Assembly (NCBI GenBank): GCA_009746045.1
Contig: RPFO01000156.1
Location: forward strand, 1,040,653-1,102,652
Origin: Mesostigma viride
Taxonomy: Eukaryota > Streptophyta > Mesostigmatophyceae > Mesostigmatales > Mesostigmataceae
Length of the DNA: 62,000 nucleotides
Direction: 5' to 3'
The first letter of the stretch is position 1, and each line of letters starts with the position of its first letter. Of the stretch, positions 44,464-53,262 are shown one piece after another. Made by a program: the position numbers and the translations under genes. The notes beneath the pieces are model-generated. The model was not told where the DNA came from and made no database searches. It was given only the letters and a program-made list of their open reading frames with translations.

Positions 44464-45381
44464 AGAAATTTAGTCTAGTTACCCTGGAGCTTCACAGTTA
44501 ATAAACGTGTTTTCCCTTTTTCAATGCATCGGTCATATGCAATGTCGTGGTTTCTTGGTCTTGCACATCTCAATAATGGCGGTGCTAGGCTTTCACTTGG
44601 GTCACCCTTTCAATGTTTTGTGCCAGTCAGAAGTATCTTTTTTTATGCCGAGGATGATGTTGTTTGCTATGCCTTTGGTCTGGTTAGGTGTACACGTGCA
44701 CATGCTGCAGCCCAGCGTTTCTAATCATGGTCCTGTTTAATGCTGTTTTTCCCCCTTCCTGGTTTATGCGTGCAGGTAAATGTGCAATGAAGCACAGTTG
44801 GGCAGACTAAATGAAGAACCAAATGATCTACAAGATCTGCCAAACGATGAAGAAACAATCCTCTTTTTGTTGTGATTAATTTTTTGCCTATGAATAAAAG
44901 ATTTTTTAAATAATATTTGTCAATGTAATGAATGCACTGATTGTGAGTCATGCCCCTGTTGTAAACATCTTTCATTTTTGTATCTGACGGTCCCTGATAA
45001 CACCATTTTTTGGTCCCAGAATGGCAGAAGAATTCGCCTGTGCATGCTCTTGAGATTCTTGAGATTCTACTCGTTTTTTTGTCCTGAGATTTTCACTACA
45101 AAGTCAAAATCTCAAGACCTGAGTTTTTCGGTTGAAAATCTTGAGATTTTTTTCACCAGAAATCTCAGGACCCGAGACTTGCGCACTTACCAGATTTTCT
45201 CAGTACGAAATATCAAGACAATCTCAAGACAATCTCAGGAAAACTCAAGATCAATCTCAAGACATTCTCAAGACGTTCTCAAGATATCTCAGGAAATCTC
45301 AAGATGAGTGTAGATAAATCTCAAAAAAACTCAGGACAATCTCAAGAAATATCAGTGCGAATTTCGGCCGACTTCCTAGTG

Positions 45382-46057
45382 CAACAGACCACAGGTTAAG
45401 GTTCCTATTTCCTGCGTACGACGTATTAATCCAATACCGTCGTAGGTTCAGCACCTAATTCCTGTCAGCCCAGGAATTACTGTCGACCCCATATGCCGTC
45501 GGCACATATTCACGCACGACTTAGAAGAACAGCCGGCTCGAGCTCGCGCGCGACCGGGAAGTCGGAACACCATAACTTTCTTGATACTTGTCGGAATGAA
45601 CTCGTTCCGGTGCCGCTGGAATCGTAGAGATATGCCAGGTTGGCCAACTGTGGCAGCCCATAGGTGCATGTTCAGTGAAGAACTTGAGAAGTATGTACAA
45701 CCTTCAGGACCTTAGGCGAAACCCCACAGATCATCCACAACAGCTCATCAGAAAACATTGCTGACCCCCAGACGGGAGTCGGCATGCACCGGTAAGCTGC
45801 CCCTTATCGAACCAGAAACAACATCTACGCAACTCCGCCTTAAGACGGCACCAGGGAATCGAACCCCGCCCACAAAACACAGATCTGGGGAAACCTCAGA
45901 CTGAGATGAAAACCCCAGATAGACATCTCTCCATCAGAGACAATGTCAGACATTCCCACACCAGAGACATGTCTCACCCCTCAAGGTGTGCTCAGGATTA
46001 TGTACAATCAAGCTCCCAGCCTGATATCCAGAGACTTAAGCACCCAGCTCTCAGCTT
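45382..46057. other. Region between CACTA copy 2 and copia C1, with a tRNA-like B box
   Basis: A GGTTCGATTCC B-box-like sequence lies on minus (plus 45855-45865) within GGGCGGGGTTCGATTCCC, so a SINE fragment is possible. The rest is probably the 3' UTR/LTR side of C1, which is read on minus and ends its coding part at 46058. No LTR boundary could be fixed. Confidence 0.4.
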
Positions 46058-47110
46058 TTAGACAGATAGACCAACTTGGCAGTCAGCATTCATGAGCTTT
46101 CTCAGTACATTGTACTGGGCTGGGGCCTTGTGTGGCAGCTTGGTCAATGCATCAGCAGGGTTCTCCTCGCCAGGGCTATGCTTCAAGTCAACCAAACTGG
46201 CCAACTCCTTCAGCAACAAATAATCCAGATCACGGCTCCTGGCCAGCTGCTTGTGAACAAACTGGACCATACCCATGCTGTCTGTTAGCAACAACGTCTC
46301 CATCTGCAAGGACCAAGGGGTAACTGAAGCCAGCTCCAGCATTAACTCCTTTATGTACAAACTGGACTGGATCCCCTCACATATGGCCCTGCATTCTGCC
46401 ACATCTGAACTGATACAGACCCTCTTCTGTAGTCTGCTGTACCAGCTGAACAAACTTGCCCTGCTCTGATAAAAAGCAAACAGAGCAGCAGATCTCCCAC
46501 TGACCTTGGTAACCTGGCGAGCATCCATGGAACTGTCAACAAAGATCTCCAAGGTGATAGGCTGGGCAAAGTCAATCCCAGACAAAATCAGATCAGGGGT
46601 ACTCTCCACCAATCGGGCTATGACTCGAGGCTTCTCATCCTCAAGCACCTCATCAGGCATTCTGCTATGGACCATCAAAGACGGACCACAGATGCTGGCA
46701 AACCAGGCCCACATGCCTCTCAACTCAGGACCTGCAGCCTGGGTGATCTTCTCTGGCAAGGCCTTCACAATGGTCTGCTTATAATCCAGCCTGAAGCCTG
46801 ATACTCCACTCCCCATCCCTCTTGAACAGGGTAGCCTGCATTCCACAGAACACTACAGGCTTGTTGGGTTCCTGCCACAGCTCCTTGCCCAGTGAAAACT
46901 TGCCACTGATGACAGGAATAAACTTCTTCAGCCAGGTCGTGGGGGCTAGCAAATGCAGATGATCTCCATGCAAACTAGCATACACTGGCAGACCCTCCCA
47001 TTGGGCCAGCAACAAACAGCTAGGGATCAACTGAAGACACTCTCAAGCCACACTCACTGATCAGAGCTTCCTGCAGCGTGAGCCTCCAGATGATAGTGTC
47101 CATCTTCCCA
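46058..47110 (-). pseudogene. C1 RT C-terminus and RNase H
   Basis: The RT active-site region reads PVYASLHGDHLHLLAP near 46960-46990: the second catalytic Asp position is His, and HG stands where YV is normal in copia. Then come KFSLGKELWQEPNKPVVFCG and the RNase H blocks IFVDSSMDARQV, SSDVAECRAICEG, LLLTDSMGMVQF and SPGEENPADALTKL. There is a frame change near 46800-46846. The RT half is joined on its N-terminal side to 48853-49395 across the 1.7-kb insertion. Confidence 0.8.
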
Positions 47111-47116
47111 GTAAAA

Positions 47117-48852
47117 GTCCTAAATTTAGGACCAAGTGGAATTAAAAAATATATATGCAAACATTAAAATTTGACCCTGTCATTCGTTCCCATGACAGAT
47201 AACACACTTTTTTAGTTTCTATCAAAAACCTGGGGTCAAATAATTACATTTAGTGCATGAATGGGCCCTGCCACCTGCCAGACCTCAAAGCGCGAATTTG
47301 GCCAAAATGTGGGTTTTAGGACCATTAGGACCAATTATTGTCAACGCATGACCATGCTATCCACACGGTCCCTTGAGCATCTTACAAGCGCTAGGGGACC
47401 CTACGAGGCCTTGGGATGGCGGGGCAGCGTATAGCAAGGCCATACCCTGCTGTGGCTGCCTCTATATATACGCGTGATTAACGGTGTCACAGATGGTGCA
47501 GGTAATGCAATATAGGGTTGCATGGTTGCTGAGGTTGCCCGGCTTGAACATGGCCCACCCCTTGCGGTAAACTTTCTCTAAGCATATGCCAAACCTTCTT
47601 TGACATCACGGACATGCTGGCCACCACCCAGCGATGAAAAAACATTGCATTTGCATTGCAACTAACACATGAATGCAGCCAAATCAAGTTACAAAACAAC
47701 GTTGTGCTAACATGCAACGCTTTGTGAGCGAATTCAGGGTGCATGTAACACGTAAACCATACTGTATATACTGTCTGAGAACACCCTGAACGACTGCAGG
47801 CCATAGGACCATGGTTTATAACTAACACATGAGTAAAACTGCTCTTACGCATGTGTGTTTTAGCTGCAGCGGACGACGAAGATAGAGACGTAAAAAATTG
47901 TATGACGTAAACCAACTATGTGTGACAGTTATGTGCACAGAGAGCGTCCCCTCTTTTTAGGCATAGCTGGCTGACTCAAAACACCACGACAGCGTTGCCA
48001 GTTACACTCATGATCTAGGACAACCCGGCACTTACCTGCTACTTACGTCGCCTCATTCCAGATGGTTGCAAAAAAGTCGCTGAAATCCGCAGCGAGGTCA
48101 GCTTTCCGAGAGCTGAGCGCACCAAAGCTGGCCAACCGGTTCGACAATGATATAAACCACGCTTGTGCTGCGTTCTAGGTCCAAGAAATACCGAAAGTGA
48201 AGACCTATAAGGTGCGCTCGCTGCCCAGCCTGAACGTCCCTAAAACATGGTCGACAATGGAAATCGGGCAAGAATATCACGGCCCAGGCGCTCCCATGTC
48301 AAATACTCCGTTTCTAAACTCCAGACTATAATAAAAATCGTCCACAAAAATTTCCTGGCTTGATTCGCACCACCATTGCTAATACACTAACATGTTTGTG
48401 CCAAAATCGACCCTCCGCGAGCAGGGGATCTGCGACCCATTTGTGTTGTGCCGCTGTGATACAGCGCTACACATAAAAACTTGCGCAGAAAATATTCACA
48501 GCCTTTAAGCATAACTAACAACCTTTCGTTTTTGCTACTGGGCGCCCGAAATGATAAACGCACGTGAAAACGCCGGCCACGATTGTCAGGTCGCCATATC
48601 CACCTCACTTCATTCCCGCACCCACTTTTTCGCTCCAAAATCGGTTATATTTTTGGTCGAGGTACCTACTTTCCCGCCATTATACCCGGTACCCGGGTAC
48701 GGAATCCGGGTACCATGTGCCGGTACCACGGGTCGGGTACATCATGCCGGGTACGGTCCACATGGGGTACGGTCCATATAGTGACCCCCCCCCCGGTACC
48801 TCGGTTATAGTGACCACTAGGACGATTTAGGACAAAGTCCTAAATTTAGGAC
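47117..48852. mobile_element. 1.74-kb inserted element with 16-bp palindromic ends in C1 RT
   Basis: GTCCTAAATTTAGGAC occurs at both borders (47117-47132 and 48837-48852) and interrupts the C1 RT sequence between GLEGLRSSPIVNH and the downstream WRLTLQEALIS block. Being a self-complementary 16-mer, it is both a direct and an inverted repeat. Inside there are more TTAGGACCA motifs, a C-run and a CGGGTAC-rich tract at ~48660-48780. No transposase or other protein was recognised and the target duplication is unclear. Confidence 0.6.
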
Positions 48853-49395
48853 CGTGGGATGATTAACAATAGGGCTCGACCTGAGTCCTTCCAGGCCCTT
48901 CAGAATAACCAGGAAATGTTGATGCAGCTCCAGCTTCCAGATAGCAGGCACCTCTGCCACCTCAACACAATAAGGCTCATCCTGCTTCCACACTCTCCTG
49001 GCCACTTCTGGATCAGATTTTAAAAATGCCCTCTTGAAGTCCAGCAGCACTGATGACATAGCTGCTCCCCTGTTCAGCAACCCCACGTATAGACACAGCG
49101 AAATTCTCCACGTGTCGTGTAACATCCCTGGCGTGTACAGCTCCTCTCCCAGCAGACTCCCCGTGCCGTGATACTCATTCAGGACAGGCCTGACATGGGG
49201 CACTGATACCTCATCCACAACCTTCCTCTTCAGCACAAATCTCAAAGCAAGCTTCCTTGATGCTGGGGGACGCCTGTCTGTTGGTGCAGCACACTCAAAC
49301 TGCAACCACTCCTCCAATGCCTTGGAGAAGGCGAGCTTCCAAGCCTCAAACAAAGTAGGCGAGCTCATCTCTTGGACTAGCTGGTCATATGTCAA
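48853..49395 (-). pseudogene. C1 RT N-terminal half
   Basis: Copia RT blocks are visible: WKLAFSKALEEWLQF, KLALRFVLKRKVVDE, HVRPVLNEYHGTGSLLGEEL, YTPGMLHDTWRISLCLYVGL, the first catalytic Asp in VLLDFKRAFLKSDPE, and LEGLRSSP. The upstream border at ~49400 is the exact target-site duplication (GAGAG) of C2. Confidence 0.82.
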
Positions 49396-49404
49396 AGGAG
49401 AGAG

Positions 49405-49844
49405 TTAGCCTCTAGTCGTGGACATAGGCTAAGTACCAGATAGCAATGTGCTATCTGGGGTTTCGCACGTGTAGGCTCGGTCAGAAGTCCCGGCTATATG
49501 TGATTCGGCAGGCTAGACTATTTGATAGCCGAGTCCTGGTGACGGACGCCAGTACCCAAGTAGGATTGGCGGTACGGCGTCGCCAGTACCCACTCGGGAC
49601 TGACATTGAGGTGTCGGACGTTGGACTAAGGTCCTGAGAGTCCAGCAGTGGCGTCGCGCCCCTCAGGCTGCACCACAGAGCCCAACGGCCACTGTCGGCT
49701 GCTCCAGACGTGGCGGCCAGGCAGAGCGTTGCTTGTCGACAATGCTAAATGCCTTGTGCACGTTGGGTGCGGGGCTTGTGATTTATTGTAATAAACACAT
49801 GCGTTAGGCCATTGAGCATTGAGAGGCCCACTCGTTTATTAACT
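49405..49844 (+). repeat. C2 5' LTR
   Basis: It starts TTAGCCTCTAGTCGTGG and ends CTCGTTTATTAACT. Differences from the 3' LTR include GTGGCGGCC versus GTACGGTGGCC and one extra C in the 3' copy. A TTATTGTAATAAACACATG poly(A)-type segment is near the end. No TGG primer site follows; the next bases are TGAATTAAAGTCG, so priming may use another tRNA part. Confidence 0.85.
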
Positions 49845-49875
49845 TGAATTAAAGTCGTTTACCATAGACAAAATC

Positions 49876-52800
49876 ATGGGAGAGCCTATTATGCCAGGCC
49901 TGAAATTCAAAAAGAAGCGGATAGATGATGCTGGCTGGCAGACGGTGCCAACAGTAGAGGAGAAGGCTGCGGCCAAGAAAATTAAAAAAGCAAGAAGGGC
50001 GCAGGCGGAGCAGGAACAGCTAGTGGCTAGGCAGCTAGCGACAGCGATGGCTCAGCAAAGCGTCAAGGCAGCCGCCCAAGAGCGGCAGCTGGCAGCCCTG
50101 CAAAAACAGGTAACCTCCTTGGCCGAACAGGCCGAAAAATCTGTTTTTTCTAGCCCAGCTAGCTCGCAAAAATCCGTAAGCAGTATGCGGTCCCCCAGCC
50201 CTCAGGCAAGCCCCGCTGACCTCCCCGCTAAGGCACCGTCCCAACCTCCTCAGGAGGAGGGCGGAATAGCCAAAAGCGGTGGAGAACAAGCGGGGGTGCC
50301 GATCGTCCCCTCATCCGCTCAGAAAGCGGGGGGGTACGAGAGGAAGCTGAAGAGGGACGCATACATGTTCAAAATGCGGACCAAGAAGGTCCCAGGACCC
50401 GTCATCGGCAGCATTCAGCTGTCTGATGACGAGGTCACCCTCTCCCCAGGGGTTTCTGATGGGGAGATTGAGATGAATCCACTCAATCAGGCGGTCGAAC
50501 AGGCCGCCGCCCAGTTTGTAGAGGCACGCCGTCTTGCACAGCAAGAGCGGGACCGCAAAAAGACAGCGGCCCGCAACATGACTGCTGAAAAGCAGCTGGC
50601 TGCCATGCAAGCTGGAGAGGTGCTCCATGAGCGCCTCTTCAATGAGCTGGTTGTTGCACAGGGGGACGAGGGGGTCACGCTAACAGCGGACCAACTCAAT
50701 TCCCTCCTGTTGCAGCTGACCAAGCTGCAGGAGAAGATGCAGGCAACAGAAACGCCTGCACTCCCTGCACATACCCTCCCCACCCCTGGCACTGATTTGA
50801 GCCAAAGGGTGGTTGGAGGGGCCGTGTCACCAAGGGTGCTGCAGGGCAAGAGCCAGGGCACTGTCCCCAGCTCCCCCAGCAAACCCCCAAGTGACCCGGA
50901 TGCCCAGGAGCTCCACCGCCGCAAGGTGGTGGAGAATAAACTCCTAGAGGCCATGATAGCCCGTGAGGGCGGCCTGGCAGCCCAAGCAGCAGCGCTGCAG
51001 CAGCTTGGCCAGGCCAAGGGTTTTCCTACCAGCAGTGGAGTAAGGCAAGGGGAACAAGACCCTGCGCCTGCAGCTGGAACACCACCAGCCACTGCACTAG
51101 CACAGCAAGCTGGAACACAACCACCTTCTGCGGAGGCCCAGCAGACTGCACCCACACCAGGGCAGTCAGATAAGAGCAAGGCGGTGGCAAAAGGGACCCC
51201 AGTGGACCCAACCCCACCCACCCTTAAGGGGGACGTCCAAGAGCTGCTTGCCATACTCACGGCACAGCTCAAGACCATGGCCACCAACCCCATGGACGAC
51301 CTGTCGCGCACCCAGCTGGATGGCCTCCTGGCCAGTATCTCCCAGCTGGAAAGGGGCAGGGCGAACATGGAGGAGGCTGATCTTCAACAAGCAGTCAAGA
51401 CTTTCTTGGCTGAAAAGAAGGACCCGGTCAAAGGTACGTTTAACCCAAAACAAAAAGAATCTAAAATAGAAATCCCTGGCTTACCTGAGGGTTACACCCA
51501 GGAACAGGCCAAGGAATTTTTGTTTAGCCTGAACTACTGTTTTGAGTCTCTGAATGTCCAGAACTGGTTCAGTGCCTTGCGTGCATCCACCACCATCCAT
51601 AGGTCAGCCCCAGCCATTAAAACCTTGGTCCAGATTTACCAAGAAAAGGCTGGGACACCTAACCTAGCAATTGCATTGTGGCCAGCCTTCATGGATGAGC
51701 TTAAGCACTTGCTGGTGGATAGGACACAGTTTGAATCCATCCGTGGTTTCAACTGGCTTAATGCTTACCAGGTCAACAAGCAAGACTATGCCACTGATTG
51801 CAAGAATTATAGGTTGGCTGTAGAAAAGGACCCTGATCTCAGGGGTCTGCCTGCTAGCTACCTGCTGTATTCATGGTTGTCAAATGCTAACCTGGACAAA
51901 GCTGTGTACGCCACTGTGGTTGCAGGTCTCAAACCTCTGTGGAACGATTTCCGGGCGGGGATGAACCATATCCAAGACTGCCTGACTCCCCTGGCTATAG
52001 GTGCTCCGTCTGCAACCCCAACCCCCAAGGTCCAACAGACCCAAGGGAAGGGGCAAGGAAAAAAGCGCCAGCTAGGGGGGCAGCAGGGCGGCCAGTCCAA
52101 GAAGGCCAAGGGCAACCAGCCCCAAGGCCAGCCGGGACAGCCTGCTCAGCTCAAGCCAAACCAGTGGAGGCGGCCCACCCCCCCCACACCTGCCCCACCC
52201 ACCCCTGCACCCACTGCTCAGCCCCCCCATGCAGGTCCCAAGAACAAGTGCACCCGGTGTGGCACCAAGGGACACCAGCGGGCGGACTGCAAGTGGAACC
52301 CCGCAGTAGGCGACGTGGACCTCTGCTTCGGTTGCAAGCACCCCCGCCATCTGCCCCCCGGCACGTGGTGCGACCGGCAGGACAAGGCTCCAAAAGGATG
52401 TACGTCCTCACAGCACGCCTATGTGGATTTATATGATCTCATTATCATTGGGGATAAAGACAAGGGACTGCTAGATTTTGAGGCAGCTCAGAAAATCTCC
52501 TCCACGTATAATGTGATACTGCCCTACCTCAAAGCTCTTACCCCAGCTGCTGTTGACACAGTAGACTTAAGGGAACTAGCAACCCAGCTCCACATAGCCA
52601 TGGGTCATGAGGTGGTGGCAGAAAAGATTGCCAGAAGAGCAGGAGGTTCACGACTCAGGAATGCTGTCAGGTTGGCTAGAAAACACTGCCAGCAATGTCA
52701 GTTCCATGGCCCAAAACCTCCCAAATGGCATGTCGCAACACCACCCACCCAAAGGGGAATAATTGTGGGTGATGTCGTGCATATCGATGGTGAACAATAT

Positions 52801-53262
52801 CTGATCCTAAAAGACACATGGTCCAGATTCACTGTCATGGAACCCCTACCTGGAATGGCTAAAGAGCAACTGCGTGCAGCACTTGTGATAGCATTGCCCA
52901 GATTCTACCCAGTTGACACTATACTGCTTGATCAACAGTTTAGCTGTCTGGCTGAGTGTGAAGGATGGGATGCTAATATTGAGATTGCTGGATTGCAAGA
53001 TCATGAAGGGCAGGGTGTCATTGAAAGAACCATCAGGTCAGTCAAAACTTTAGTGGCGAAATCCACTGACCTGAAAGCCACATCTGGAAGCTATGCTGAC
53101 AGAGCACTGTGGTGCAGTGAAATCTGTGCTACACTTAACCTTAGACCTGTGTTGCATGCACCATGGGGGGAAATCCTTCCCATTGGCTTACAGGCAGGTG
53201 TGTACCCTCCAGAGGTATTAGCTCTGTATAACACAGTAAGGCTAAAGTGGCTGATAAGCTAG
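49876..53262 (+). CDS. C2 ORF1: gag plus integrase (1128 residues), no protease between them
   Basis: Residues 1-450 are charged and Gln/Ala/Pro-rich with coiled-coil potential. Residues ~520-720 form the capsid-like part (YTQEQAKEFLFSLNYCFESL, LYSWLSNANLDKA). A zinc knuckle CTRCGTKGHQRADC lies at about residue 792 and a second Cys/His cluster (CFGCKHPRH, then C) at ~813. Integrase follows directly: a zinc region (ELATQLHIAMGHEVVAEKI, then CQQCQFHG) and catalytic candidates in DVVHIDGEQY, DTILLDQQF and GQGVIERTIRSVK. Canonical copia elements have a retropepsin between the knuckle and integrase; none is visible here. The frame ends at TAG 53260-53262, 16 nt into the start of ORF2. The ATG at 49876 lies 31 bp after the LTR. 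Confidence 0.85.
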   Translation: MGEPIMPGLKFKKKRIDDAGWQTVPTVEEKAAAKKIKKARRAQAEQEQLVARQLATAMAQQSVKAAAQERQLAALQKQVTSLAEQAEKSVFSSPASSQKSVSSMRSPSPQASPADLPAKAPSQPPQEEGGIAKSGGEQAGVPIVPSSAQKAGGYERKLKRDAYMFKMRTKKVPGPVIGSIQLSDDEVTLSPGVSDGEIEMNPLNQAVEQAAAQFVEARRLAQQERDRKKTAARNMTAEKQLAAMQAGEVLHERLFNELVVAQGDEGVTLTADQLNSLLLQLTKLQEKMQATETPALPAHTLPTPGTDLSQRVVGGAVSPRVLQGKSQGTVPSSPSKPPSDPDAQELHRRKVVENKLLEAMIAREGGLAAQAAALQQLGQAKGFPTSSGVRQGEQDPAPAAGTPPATALAQQAGTQPPSAEAQQTAPTPGQSDKSKAVAKGTPVDPTPPTLKGDVQELLAILTAQLKTMATNPMDDLSRTQLDGLLASISQLERGRANMEEADLQQAVKTFLAEKKDPVKGTFNPKQKESKIEIPGLPEGYTQEQAKEFLFSLNYCFESLNVQNWFSALRASTTIHRSAPAIKTLVQIYQEKAGTPNLAIALWPAFMDELKHLLVDRTQFESIRGFNWLNAYQVNKQDYATDCKNYRLAVEKDPDLRGLPASYLLYSWLSNANLDKAVYATVVAGLKPLWNDFRAGMNHIQDCLTPLAIGAPSATPTPKVQQTQGKGQGKKRQLGGQQGGQSKKAKGNQPQGQPGQPAQLKPNQWRRPTPPTPAPPTPAPTAQPPHAGPKNKCTRCGTKGHQRADCKWNPAVGDVDLCFGCKHPRHLPPGTWCDRQDKAPKGCTSSQHAYVDLYDLIIIGDKDKGLLDFEAAQKISSTYNVILPYLKALTPAAVDTVDLRELATQLHIAMGHEVVAEKIARRAGGSRLRNAVRLARKHCQQCQFHGPKPPKWHVATPPTQRGIIVGDVVHIDGEQYLILKDTWSRFTVMEPLPGMAKEQLRAALVIALPRFYPVDTILLDQQFSCLAECEGWDANIEIAGLQDHEGQGVIERTIRSVKTLVAKSTDLKATSGSYADRALWCSEICATLNLRPVLHAPWGEILPIGLQAGVYPPEVLALYNTVRLKWLIS

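Larger units (their letters stand above)
41404..45381. mobile_element. CACTA copy 2: 4.0-kb non-autonomous sibling of copy 1
   Basis: Termini are CACTAGGAAGTCGG and CCGACTTCCTAGTG, identical to copy 1, flanked by a CA repeat (41402-41403 and 45382-45383). Arms 41404-43515 and 44464-45381 match copy 1 at high identity. The ~950-bp middle (43516-44463) is different. AATCTCAGG-type subterminal repeats occupy ~41418-41745 and ~45050-45355. Like copy 1 it lacks transposase catalytic sequence and could move only with enzyme supplied in trans. Confidence 0.88.

Noticed and set aside
41038-46057. C1 3' LTR split by CACTA copy 2
   Set aside because: The position would fit, but no matching 5' LTR sequence was found at 59982-61400, so the claim is not supported.
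49446-49637. 63-residue frame present in both C2 LTRs
   Set aside because: It is identical because the LTRs are identical; it shows no motif and is too short to support as a gene.
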